A DNA stretch of 64,000 nt from Citrobacter sp. Marseille-Q6884. GTDB taxonomy: Bacteria; Pseudomonadota; Gammaproteobacteria; Enterobacterales; Enterobacteriaceae. Of the stretch, positions 54,213 through 62,700 are shown one piece after another. The stretch's first letter is position 1; each line of letters starts with the position of its first letter. A program made the translations under genes and the position numbers. The notes beneath the pieces are model-generated. The model was not told the origin of the DNA, searched no databases, and saw only the letters and a program-made list of their open reading frames with translations. The stretch lies in the NCBI RefSeq assembly GCF_945906775.1, contig NZ_CAMDRE010000002.1:930001-994000 (forward strand). Reading direction: 5' to 3'.

Positions 54213-55195
54213 GGACGGCCTCCTCGCAGGAGAAGCAACAAAAAGAAGGGGGCGCCAATAAACGCAGTCAGGATCCCAAGCGGAATTTCCGTGCTACTGA
54301 GGGTACGCGCGAGGGTGTCGGTGAGCAGCAGCAAAATAGCGCCAATGCCCATAGAGACGGGGAGTAACTGCTGGTGATTATTACCGGTGAGGAGCCTGCC
54401 GATATGCGGTACAACCAGGCCAATCCAGCCAATAATTCCGGCAATGGCGACGGTACAGGCGGTCATGAGCGTGGCGCAAACTATCAGTCCAAGGCGCAGA
54501 CGAGAAACATTAATGCCCAACGAACGCGCTTCATCATCTGAGAGCGTAAGCAGATTCATTCGCCAGCGGAGCAGTAACAGAGGAACCGAACCCGCCAGGA
54601 TCAACGGAGCAGAAAACCACAGGTCATGTAACGTAATGGTGGATAAACCACCGAGCAGCCAGAAGGTAATTGAGGGAAGCTGGGTATAGGGGTCAGCCAG
54701 CGTTTTGATAAGTGAGATACCCGCGCCACACGCCGTGCCCAACGCAATCCCGACCAGGACCAGCGTTAACACCGGATCGTGGCGGGTGACCCGGCGGGTG
54801 ATGAGCCAGACGCCCGCCACGACCAGCAAGCCTCCTGCGAATGCATACAACTGAATATACAGGATTGGTAAACCCAGCAGGATGGCCGAACAGGCTCCTA
54901 AGCCCGCGCCCGCCGCAACGCCAAGAATATCCGGCGAGACCAGTGGATTACGGAACATACCTTGATAGGTTGTACCTGCTCCCGCCAGCGCCGCACCCAG
55001 CAGTAGGGCGGCCAGGATACGCGGCAGACGAATCTGCCAGAAGACGATTTTATCCTGAGCCGTGACGCTATCCTGGCTCATCACAAGGGCAATCACGTGC
55101 TGGGTATCCAGACGATATGCCCCAGAAACCGCAGCCACAGTAACGCAAAGCACGGCGGCCACAATCATCAGCATACTGAGGGTGGACGTTTTCAT
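54209..55195 (-). CDS. ABC transporter permease, FecCD (BtuC-like) family
   Basis: 328 residues, about ten TM helices. FecCD signatures: RLPRILAALLLGAALAGAGTTYQGMFRNPL in the N-terminal third and IAGIIGWIGLVVPHIGR in the C-terminal half. Siderophore, B12 and haem importers use this fold, and so does the Haemophilus molybdate/tungstate importer MolBC. Overlaps the binding-protein gene at its start by one base. Confidence 0.92.
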   Translation of the reverse strand: MKTSTLSMLMIVAAVLCVTVAAVSGAYRLDTQHVIALVMSQDSVTAQDKIVFWQIRLPRILAALLLGAALAGAGTTYQGMFRNPLVSPDILGVAAGAGLGACSAILLGLPILYIQLYAFAGGLLVVAGVWLITRRVTRHDPVLTLVLVGIALGTACGAGISLIKTLADPYTQLPSITFWLLGGLSTITLHDLWFSAPLILAGSVPLLLLRWRMNLLTLSDDEARSLGINVSRLRLGLIVCATLMTACTVAIAGIIGWIGLVVPHIGRLLTGNNHQQLLPVSMGIGAILLLLTDTLARTLSSTEIPLGILTAFIGAPFFLLLLLRGGRP

Positions 55196-56217
55196 CAGGC
55201 CATCACCAGTCTTTGATACTGTGAGTCGATTAGCGTGGTATGCCAGAACAACTGTGAATAGCGTTGCATATCCTGTTTAAAGCGGGCATTCACGTGAGGA
55301 TCCAGCCAGGCGTGGAGGCGGCGTAGCCCCAGCAAACGGTTGATGCCAGGAGGCGCATCCAGCCAGCCAAACGGCAGGCCGCTGAGGAACAGGATACGTT
55401 TGTCGGCAACGGCCTTAACCCCTTGCCAGACAGGATCTTCTTGCAGGTACTGCGCAGTCGTCGCATCCTGCACCAGGATAATATCAGGCTGCCAGCTCAG
55501 CAGATTTTCCATTGATACCTGCGTCAATCCTTGTCGTCCGGGGATCTTCGCGACATTGTGTAGCCCCAGGAGCTCTGCGGCTTCGGTATGCAATGAACCT
55601 TGTAATCCTGTTTCCAGTCCTCTGGCACCGCGTGCGGCATAAAAACGTCGCTTCGCGGCGGGCGTACGCGAAAAAGTATCGGCTTCTTCAATAAATTGAC
55701 GGGCAAGCCTGGCTTGCGCGGCGGTACGTGTTTCTGTCCCCAGTGCTTTACCTACGGCATGCAGCTGTTCTGGGGTTTGTCGAAGCTCACCGTTAATCAG
55801 CAGCCACGGGATTTGCGTTTGTGCGTTAATTTGCCTTGCCTGAGAAAGCCAGGTTTCATCTGCATTCCCACAGTCAATGACCAGATCGGGTTTCAGCGTT
55901 AGCAATGTCTCAAGTGACAGGGTACTGGCGCGACCCGCCAGTCTCCCCAGCTTTGGCAATGTGCGGATATCGTCAACAAAAGGAATAGCTACCTGACGGG
56001 AGAAATCGAAGGAGGAAAACCCCACCAGTTTTTCAGGTGCGGCGGCCAGCAGTAACATATCGGCTGGCGCTCCGGCGCTGACAATATGTTGAATCGCATC
56101 AGGCTGCGGCAATGTGCCAATGGCAACGGTACGCGGAGGTTGGGCAAAGGCTGGAAGTTGGCGTAATAACAGCGCAGATGCCACGAGCTGGGCAAACATC
56201 CGTCTTGTGAGTGGCAT
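55195..56217 (-). CDS. Periplasmic metal-chelate-binding protein, BtuF/FepB/MolA type
   Basis: 340 residues from ATG 56217 (AGGA eight bases upstream). The start carries TRRMFAQLVASALLL, a twin-arginine-like signal, with cleavage probably after PAFA. Fe3+-siderophore/cobalamin class III binding protein fold: LETLLTLKPDLVIDCG and SWQPDIILVQD mark the two lobes. First gene of the operon. Inferred to bind a chelated metal or oxyanion. Confidence 0.85.
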   Translation of the reverse strand: MPLTRRMFAQLVASALLLRQLPAFAQPPRTVAIGTLPQPDAIQHIVSAGAPADMLLLAAAPEKLVGFSSFDFSRQVAIPFVDDIRTLPKLGRLAGRASTLSLETLLTLKPDLVIDCGNADETWLSQARQINAQTQIPWLLINGELRQTPEQLHAVGKALGTETRTAAQARLARQFIEEADTFSRTPAAKRRFYAARGARGLETGLQGSLHTEAAELLGLHNVAKIPGRQGLTQVSMENLLSWQPDIILVQDATTAQYLQEDPVWQGVKAVADKRILFLSGLPFGWLDAPPGINRLLGLRRLHAWLDPHVNARFKQDMQRYSQLFWHTTLIDSQYQRLVMA

Positions 56218-56242
56218 GATATTCATCCTGAAAAGGGCTAAA

Positions 56243-56270
56243 TTCGCTATATATTTACATATATAACGAA
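56243..56270. promoter_or_regulatory. ModE-like operator
   Basis: TTCGCTATATAT-TTAC-ATATATAACGAA: 12-bp arms with one mismatch around four bases. This resembles the ModE operator (CG-T/C-TATATA ... TATATAACG). It ends 26 bases upstream of the first gene of the operon. Confidence 0.72.
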
Positions 56271-56373
56271 ATAAAACATGTTCAGAATCAATTTCACACC
56301 GATGAAAACGCAAGGTAACCCGTAAGTACTATAGGCAATGGAGACAGTGCAAAGCGCAAAGGTGACAAAGAAA

Positions 56374-56395
56374 AATCCGCGTCGATACGCGGATT
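56374..56395 (-). terminator. Intrinsic terminator of treA
   Basis: Minus strand AATCCGCGT-ATCG-ACGCGGATT, followed by T-rich TTTC; 31 bp past the treA stop. Confidence 0.85.
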
Positions 56396-56426
56396 TATGG
56401 AAGCGGTAATGATGTTAGCGCGAGCA

Positions 56427-58139
56427 TTAAGGGGTCGGCTGAGTCTGCTTTTGGGGTTCAGCAGGCGCTGAGTGGGCGGCAACCGGGCGCGTAGACGGCA
56501 CGCTGTCACAAGGCTTTTCTTTGGGGCAAATCAGATCGAGCATTTTTAACGTCACGCCGTTGGTCCAGCCAAAACCGTCCTGCAGCGGATACTCACCGCC
56601 ACCCCCACCGGTGCCTGTGGTGCTCACGTCATACTTCTCAACCAGCTTTTTCTCCCGGTCATACGTGTGCTGAACGTTCGTGAGGAACCGCCAGGTCACG
56701 TCCATGGCGACGTTATCCTGACCATAATTTTGCAACCCTTCCGTTGCGACCCACTGGAGTGGCGCCCAGCCATTTGGGGCATCCCACTGTTGGCCGCTTT
56801 TGACCGAGGTGGTTGCCAGACCGCCAGGCTGCAGCAGATGCGTCTGGGTTGCTCCTGCAACTTTAGTGGCGCGATCTTTGGCCGCAGCATTGACATACAG
56901 CGGGAACAGCGCAGCGGCCGTCAACTGATTACGTACTTTGTGACTCTTCAGGTCATAGTCGGCGTACCAGCCTTCTTTGTCGTTCCACAGCCAGGTTTCG
57001 ATCCCTTTTTGGCGGGCTCTGGCGAAGCCTTCGTACTGAGTGGCTTTGGCATCGTCGCCTGCGGCTTTACTGGCAAGCGCGATCATTTTTTCCATTTTGT
57101 ACAGCAGCGCATTGAGATCGACAGGCACAATGCTGGTGGTGCGAAGGGTGCTCAACTGGTTGGGGTTATCCATCCAGCGCGAACTGAAATCCCAGCCAGA
57201 GGCTGCGGCTGAGCGCAGGTCACGGTAGATCTCCGTCGCGGGGCGATTTGGGTTACTTTTGGCGGTAGCAATATCTTCAACCCAGGACTCCGGCCTTGGC
57301 GTATCGCGGTCATCCCAGTAGCGGTTCAAAATGGTACCGTCGTCGAGTTTGACGACGCGCTTATTCTGTTGACCCGGTTGCAGCACGTCGACACCTTCCA
57401 TCCAGTAGGTGTACTCTTTGAGCATCTGCGGCAGGTATTTTTTCAGCGCGTCGTTGCCGTCATGCTGCGCCAGCAGTTCGACCATAAAGGCGAAGAACGG
57501 CGGTTGAGAACGGCTCAGATAGTAGGTTCGGTTACCGTTCGGAATGTGTCCCCAGGTGTCGATCTCGTAAGCGAAGTTCGCCACCATATCAGAGACCTTA
57601 TCCCAGTGGTTGCTTTCGGCAAGCCCCAGCATGGTGAAATAGCTGTCCCAGTAATAAATTTCGCGAAAACGTCCACCGGGCACCACATACGGTTCAGGCA
57701 GCGGCAGCAACGAGTCCCATTTTTCGGCATCGGTTGTCGAGCGAGTTAACACCGGCCACAGCCCATCAATATGTTCACGCAGCGATTGCCCGGCAGGCGG
57801 TACATATTTCTCACCCGCTTTGGGCAGGGTAAAGTTTACGTCCACAAAATGGCGTAAATCGAAACCTGACTGATTTTTCTGCATCCGGTAATCGGCGAGG
57901 ATCATCAATGGATCGCTGTTAGGCACGGCATCTGCAAACGTCTTCTGATCAGGGAACAGTTTTGCCGTTTGCACATCATTAAACAGAGGGCCAAGCAGAA
58001 TATCCGGGGGCTGCGGTGTGTTGGCGGGGTATTCTTCAGCGTTGACGGCAAAAGAGGTAAAGGCGAAAAGGGTGCTTGCGAACGTCAGTTTTATTGCAAC
58101 AGAGAGCAGGCCAGGATGGCGAATTGCTGGCGTTATCAT
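56427..58139 (-). CDS. treA: TreA, periplasmic trehalase
   Basis: 570 residues, GH37. Signal peptide (about 1-35, AFTSFAVNA). Trehalase signatures PGGRFREIYYWDSYF and QWDAPNGWAPLQW. Hydrolyses trehalose to glucose in the periplasm under high osmolarity. The C-terminal tail is Pro/Ala-rich. Same strand as dhaKLM, as in E. coli. Confidence 0.96.
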   Translation of the reverse strand: MITPAIRHPGLLSVAIKLTFASTLFAFTSFAVNAEEYPANTPQPPDILLGPLFNDVQTAKLFPDQKTFADAVPNSDPLMILADYRMQKNQSGFDLRHFVDVNFTLPKAGEKYVPPAGQSLREHIDGLWPVLTRSTTDAEKWDSLLPLPEPYVVPGGRFREIYYWDSYFTMLGLAESNHWDKVSDMVANFAYEIDTWGHIPNGNRTYYLSRSQPPFFAFMVELLAQHDGNDALKKYLPQMLKEYTYWMEGVDVLQPGQQNKRVVKLDDGTILNRYWDDRDTPRPESWVEDIATAKSNPNRPATEIYRDLRSAAASGWDFSSRWMDNPNQLSTLRTTSIVPVDLNALLYKMEKMIALASKAAGDDAKATQYEGFARARQKGIETWLWNDKEGWYADYDLKSHKVRNQLTAAALFPLYVNAAAKDRATKVAGATQTHLLQPGGLATTSVKSGQQWDAPNGWAPLQWVATEGLQNYGQDNVAMDVTWRFLTNVQHTYDREKKLVEKYDVSTTGTGGGGGEYPLQDGFGWTNGVTLKMLDLICPKEKPCDSVPSTRPVAAHSAPAEPQKQTQPTP

Positions 58140-58275
58140 CGGTTAATCTCCTTAGCGGCGTGCCGAAGCTGCGGCATTTACCATGAGAAAACCTTAGTTC
58201 AGGATCGGCCGTTGCGCGTGATCGAGACCCCATTTTGCGAACAAACAGACATTTCCGTCGGTCTGGTGGACCCTT

Positions 58276-58303
58276 GCACACCCTTTGCAACGAAAGGGTG
58301 TGC
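58276..58303. repeat. Perfect hairpin between dhaM and treA
   Basis: GCACACCCTTT-GCAACG-AAAGGGTGTGC, an eleven-base-pair perfect stem 8 bp beyond the dhaM stop. No T run, so not a classical terminator; it may protect the dha mRNA 3' end. Confidence 0.6.
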
Positions 58304-58311
58304 GGGAAAGA

Positions 58312-59742
58312 TTAGCCCGTGCAAACCAACCGGTGCGCAACCCCGTCGAGGGTGAGCGTGTCACCGTTTTGGATGGTGTTGAGCGCCTCGCCTTGCTGGC
58401 AAATCCAGCAGATACCCATTTCGCGGGCAATGATGGCGGAATGTGACGCTTCGCTTCCGTGGCGCAGGCAAATCCCTTTGAGGGTTAGCGGATCAAGTTG
58501 CAGTACCGTTGACGGATAAATGACATCCGCAACCAGGATGGTCGGGCGTGTAAACGTCGGTATCTGCGCATGTTCTCCCGCCAAATGCCTGAGGGTGCGG
58601 GACAGCAAATCGTCAATATCGATATAACGCGCCTGCAAATAAGGGTCGTCGAGTTGCAGATACTGCTGGCTCAGTTCACTCAGAACGCTATGCCATGCAT
58701 ACGCGGCGCTGCACTGCTTTTCACGGATCAACTCGCAGGCCATATCATAGAGTTCAGGATCGTCTAACAGCGTGTGGTGACCTGAGAAGATGGCGGCGAT
58801 ATCGGCGGAATATTTCTCTTCCGCCAGCGCAGTCAAACCGTTCAGATCGTCCAGTGTGTGACGTATCGCGGCCTGTAACCGCTGTTGTTCATCCTGCTCA
58901 TTTGTGGCTGACAGAGTGGTGATGTGTGGCGAGACAGGGGTATAGCAAAAGGCTTCGCCTGTCGCCTGAGCGGGCGCCTGGCTTGCGTTGTTATCCGTGT
59001 GCGGCACTTCTACAGACTCGCCAAAATTCTCTGCGGCAAGCTGTTTGAACGCGGTCAGCGCTTCGTCGGCCTGCTCACCTTTGGCAATTAATCGCAGCGT
59101 GTCATTACAGCGCACCTGCAACAAGGCGATTTGATTAAGGCTGTCCGGGACGACGCATTTGCCGTTTTTCTCAAGCAGCATGTCGGCGTTGAAGCCAGAC
59201 AGGGTGGAGACCAGCTTTGAGGCCGGACGAACGTGTATGCCGTTGTGATTTTTCACCACCACGGCAACCGAACGGGCATCCGCATCGGGTGATAATGACG
59301 CGGGTGCGTTTTCCCCCGGGGATGAAGAAGGTAAACCCAGTTGCTCATACTTCGCGTTGAGGGCATTCATGGCATCATTGATGACCCGATCGATATCAGC
59401 ACCTGCGGCAGCGCTGACTGTCGCCGCCAGCGTACCTTCAACCAGTGGTGCTGCGCACAGGCGGACTTTGGCGGCAATCGCAGGATCGAGCAATTCCAGC
59501 GCGGTTTCCGCACTCAGTAACGCACTGCCAATATCCATCATCACCAGCACATGATCCGTATCCGCGACTGACTCAATGGCTTCCATCACCTTAATTGGAT
59601 CGGTACCAATGGGGTTTTCGGGATCGTCAATGCCTGCGGCAATCGCCAGCTTACAGCCATCGCCCATTAACATCTGTCGGGCTAATACGCCGACACCTTC
59701 GCCCAACTGAGCGCTATGAGACACAATAACCAGGTTTACCAT
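58312..59742 (-). CDS. dhaM: DhaM, dihydroxyacetone kinase phosphotransferase subunit
   Basis: 476 residues, three domains: EIIA(Man)-like (1-130, His9 in IVSHS), HPr-like (about 155-245, His170 in NGIHVRPAS), and an EI-like N-terminal part (about 260-476, with SHSAIIAREMGICWICQQGE). Accepts phosphate from HPr/EI and phosphorylates DhaL-bound ADP. Third gene of dhaKLM. Confidence 0.97.
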   Translation of the reverse strand: MVNLVIVSHSAQLGEGVGVLARQMLMGDGCKLAIAAGIDDPENPIGTDPIKVMEAIESVADTDHVLVMMDIGSALLSAETALELLDPAIAAKVRLCAAPLVEGTLAATVSAAAGADIDRVINDAMNALNAKYEQLGLPSSSPGENAPASLSPDADARSVAVVVKNHNGIHVRPASKLVSTLSGFNADMLLEKNGKCVVPDSLNQIALLQVRCNDTLRLIAKGEQADEALTAFKQLAAENFGESVEVPHTDNNASQAPAQATGEAFCYTPVSPHITTLSATNEQDEQQRLQAAIRHTLDDLNGLTALAEEKYSADIAAIFSGHHTLLDDPELYDMACELIREKQCSAAYAWHSVLSELSQQYLQLDDPYLQARYIDIDDLLSRTLRHLAGEHAQIPTFTRPTILVADVIYPSTVLQLDPLTLKGICLRHGSEASHSAIIAREMGICWICQQGEALNTIQNGDTLTLDGVAHRLVCTG

Positions 59743-59752
59743 TGCCTTATCC

Positions 59753-60385
59753 TTACTCTCTGGATGCCAGAGCCAGCATTTGCACCATAAACATCACCGA
59801 TGTTGCGCCGGGATCCTGATGCCCAATACTGCGTTCGCCAAGATAACTGGCGCGACCTTTGCGGGCCTGCATCGTAATGGTGCTTTGCGCGGCAGCTTCC
59901 GCTTGCGCACTGGCGGCCTCCAGCGCGGCCTGGACGGTCAGCTTTTGCTCGCAGGACTGGCGTAACGACTCCACAACTGGCACCCAGACATCACACATGG
60001 TTTTGTCACCCGGTTCGGCTTTACCACGGCTAATGACCCCTTCAGCGCCATCACGTATCATTTGATAAAGTTCTTCAAGGGTCAGGCTCTGATGCGCCTG
60101 GGTGACCTGTGCGGCGCGGATGAAAAAGGTGCCGAACAGCGGGCCGCTGGCTCCCCCGACGCTTGAGAGCAGCACCATCCCGGTATTTTTCAAAATAAAG
60201 CCGATATCTTTATCCGCAATGGACGGCAGTTTTTCGACCACTTTGCTGAAGCCACGATGCATATTCAGACCGTGATCGGCATCGCCAATTTCCCGATCCA
60301 GACCCGTGAGAAAATCACTCTCAGTGGTGAAGATTTCACCGCAACGGTAGAGCCAGTTAACTATTTGTGTTCTGTTGAGGGACAT
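59753..60385 (-). CDS. dhaL: DhaL, dihydroxyacetone kinase ADP-binding subunit
   Basis: 210 residues from the second ATG of the MM pair (AAGGAG spacing seven). Mg-binding aspartates in DREIGDADHGLNM (about 30-37). ADP stays bound as a coenzyme and shuttles phosphate from DhaM to DhaK-bound Dha. Middle gene. Confidence 0.97.
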   Translation of the reverse strand: MSLNRTQIVNWLYRCGEIFTTESDFLTGLDREIGDADHGLNMHRGFSKVVEKLPSIADKDIGFILKNTGMVLLSSVGGASGPLFGTFFIRAAQVTQAHQSLTLEELYQMIRDGAEGVISRGKAEPGDKTMCDVWVPVVESLRQSCEQKLTVQAALEAASAQAEAAAQSTITMQARKGRASYLGERSIGHQDPGATSVMFMVQMLALASRE

Positions 60386-60396
60386 CATGAATCTCC

Positions 60397-61467
60397 TTAT
60401 TTACCCCAATTGAGCGCAGGGGTGTGAACCGGTGCATCCCATAAGTTCAGCGTTTCGTCATCCACTTGTAACAGGGTGATTGAGAAGCCAGCCATATCCA
60501 GAGAGGTACAGTAAGAGCCGATCAGATTGCGTTCGATAATGATGCCTGCATCCTGACAGCGGCTCTCAAGGCGGTTATACACGCCAAAGAGTTCGGACAG
60601 CGGTGTTGCGCCGAGATTATTGACCAGCGCAATGACGCGGTCCCCGCTTTGTAACGCCCGTTTGGTCTCTTTGCCTTCCTGCCATGCGCCCTGGACGTTA
60701 TCCCAATGACGTAGCGTGCGGCTGTAGTTGCCGTTTTCCAGCAGGGTGTCAAACATCTCATCCACGGTCTGATCCAGCGAGGAGAAAGCACGGCGATCGA
60801 TTCCCGGTTCCCCGTGAATCCCCACGCCGAACTCCATTTCATTGTCCTGCAATGTGAAGGAAGGCTGGCCAGCGGCAGGTACGGTGCATGCACTGATGGC
60901 GATGCCAATGGAATGCCCCTGATTATTCAGTTTGCGACCGAGTGCCGCACACGCTGCCAGTGAATCTCCGCGTTCTGCGGCCGCGCCAACCAGTTTTTCG
61001 ATCAACACGGTATTGGCGACACCCCGGCGGCCAGCGGTATACAGACTGTCTTTCACCGCGACATCATCATCCACCACCATGGTGGTGACTTTTATGCCGC
61101 TTTCATGCAACAGCTCGGTTGCTGTTTCGAAGTTAAGAATGTCACCAGTGTAGTTTTTGATGATCAGCAGGACGCCTTCACCACCGTCAATTTGCATGGC
61201 GCATTCGAACATTTTGTCAGGTGTCGGTGAGGTGAATATCTCACCCGGGCAGGCACCGGAGAGCATGCCCTGACCGATATACCCGCAGTGCATAGGTTCG
61301 TGCCCGCTGCCGCCACCGGAAAGCAGGGCGACTTTGCCCATCACCGGCGCATCTGCGCGAGTGACGTACACCGGGTCCTGATGCAGTGCAAGGGAAGGGT
61401 AAGCTTTCGCCAGACCGGCGAGTTGTTCATTCAGTACGTCTTCAACACGGTTGATCAATTTTTTCAT
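60397..61467 (-). CDS. dhaK: DhaK, dihydroxyacetone kinase substrate-binding subunit
   Basis: 356 residues, His218 in GVGIHGEPG covalently binds dihydroxyacetone as a hemiaminal; LLSGGGSGHEPMHCGYIG is the substrate loop. Makes DHAP from Dha. First gene of dhaKLM. In E. coli DhaR activates it; no dhaR is found here. Confidence 0.97.
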   Translation of the reverse strand: MKKLINRVEDVLNEQLAGLAKAYPSLALHQDPVYVTRADAPVMGKVALLSGGGSGHEPMHCGYIGQGMLSGACPGEIFTSPTPDKMFECAMQIDGGEGVLLIIKNYTGDILNFETATELLHESGIKVTTMVVDDDVAVKDSLYTAGRRGVANTVLIEKLVGAAAERGDSLAACAALGRKLNNQGHSIGIAISACTVPAAGQPSFTLQDNEMEFGVGIHGEPGIDRRAFSSLDQTVDEMFDTLLENGNYSRTLRHWDNVQGAWQEGKETKRALQSGDRVIALVNNLGATPLSELFGVYNRLESRCQDAGIIIERNLIGSYCTSLDMAGFSITLLQVDDETLNLWDAPVHTPALNWGK

Positions 61468-61827
61468 TTGTTATGCTCCGCAGACAGTCCTGAGATGACT
61501 GCAAAAGATCCGGCAGACATCTGATGTAGGGTATCGGTTTGTACAGCGCCACGGCGACCTCTCGCTGCCGATAAGGTTTATTGTGCACGAGGGTAGTCAA
61601 AAGAAAATTGACTGAGTGAGCGTTCCAATATGGAACATTCATGGTATGTAATGTTCCATATTGGAACGCTGTGGTGCATTAATCAGCGGAAATGAGAGGT
61701 TGGGCAAGATTTTGCGAAGAATGCTGACGTCTGAGGCTGACAACAATAGTTTGGGAAGAGAAATATGGATGCGTTTAGGCGGTGGTTACTTATGCTAGTA
61801 TTTCGATGTTAATTACAAGGAGTTGTT
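61468..61827. other. dhaK / orphan-gene divergent intergenic region
   Basis: 360 bp with no gene. It holds the paired GTTCC operators (next entry) and AT-rich sequence toward the orphan gene. E. coli has dhaR divergent from dhaK; here the divergent gene is the unrelated 273-residue protein. Confidence 0.6.
61619..61670. promoter_or_regulatory. Paired palindromic operators upstream of dhaK
   Basis: Two GTTCC-N5-GGAAC palindromes (61622-61636 and 61653-61667) are themselves arranged as perfect 21-bp inverted repeats around a ten-base spacer. Centres are 31 bases apart, about three helical turns. Candidate DhaR sites. Confidence 0.65.
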
Positions 61828-62649
61828 ATGGAACAAGAATCTAAAATAAAAGTCGTAAGAGAAATTTATTTCAGCTTAAATACCTCTCAAAAGATGTATA
61901 TTAATGTTTTGCTATTTGTTTGCTTGTATAAGTTTTCTCATCTTATTTCTGGCTATAGCGATATAACACGCGGATTTTTCTTTATTACGATAATGTTGTG
62001 GGCATTGGCAATATTCCATGATTTTTTGGCGATATATAAGAAAGTTTATGCAACATTGCTGGGAAAAGGTGTGATACTTCTCATGTTTAGCCTGTGTACC
62101 GCACTGGCATTTTCTATTTCTGGTCAGGTGATCAATGATGTTATTGGTGTTGAACCTACACGATTTACTAATAGTATAATCATATTATCAATACTCACCA
62201 TTCCCTTTATTTTTTCGCTTATCATGGGCGTTTTATTTGGGGTATGGTTAGTGGTGTTACCTTTATCGATGTTCTATTACTTCATATTTAATCACGAGAT
62301 GAAGCGATTTTTACTGCCGGATATGATAGATAATCAAGAAACCATGCGGTTTATGGTTGTAACGCGTTTGGTTCAGTTTATCAGTTTTGCTATTTTTTGC
62401 GGATTCATCTATAGCGTGTCTCACCATGCGCTGAATGCTTACTCCGCTTTTATGCGCGATGCGGCGACGAAGATTGTTTTTAATCTGGAAATGTATGAGA
62501 AATCACCTTGTACATTAGCGAAGCAAACGCGTGGGGCGCTTATTGATGATGACCATGTATTAGTGGCACGCATTATCGGTAAACAACATTATTTTGAGCT
62601 TGAAACATGTAATTACCGCGTAAAAGAGACGGCAAAAAAAGAGGAATAA
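61828..62649 (+). CDS. Orphan AT-rich six-TM membrane protein
   Basis: 273 residues; not recognised. Hydrophobic segments at about 24-41, 48-69, 78-98, 113-134, 135-155 and 178-198, then a soluble C-terminal region (about 200-273) ending in a Lys/Glu-rich KETAKKEE. Codon use is AT-rich (many ATA, TTA) unlike the neighbours, suggesting acquisition. AAGGAG lies eight bases before the ATG. Flanked by dhaK and a GDH gene; no motif predicts function. Confidence 0.8.
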   Translation: MEQESKIKVVREIYFSLNTSQKMYINVLLFVCLYKFSHLISGYSDITRGFFFITIMLWALAIFHDFLAIYKKVYATLLGKGVILLMFSLCTALAFSISGQVINDVIGVEPTRFTNSIIILSILTIPFIFSLIMGVLFGVWLVVLPLSMFYYFIFNHEMKRFLLPDMIDNQETMRFMVVTRLVQFISFAIFCGFIYSVSHHALNAYSAFMRDAATKIVFNLEMYEKSPCTLAKQTRGALIDDDHVLVARIIGKQHYFELETCNYRVKETAKKEE

Positions 62650-62650
62650 G

Positions 62651-62681
62651 AATAAACCACCTGCAGAGCAGGTGGTTTATT
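62651..62681. terminator. Bidirectional terminator after the orphan gene
   Basis: A 14-base-pair perfect stem (AATAAACCACCTGC / GCAGGTGGTTTATT) around AGA, with T-rich outer parts. It separates convergent genes. Confidence 0.85.
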
Positions 62682-62700
62682 GACAAGGCAGATGACGCTC

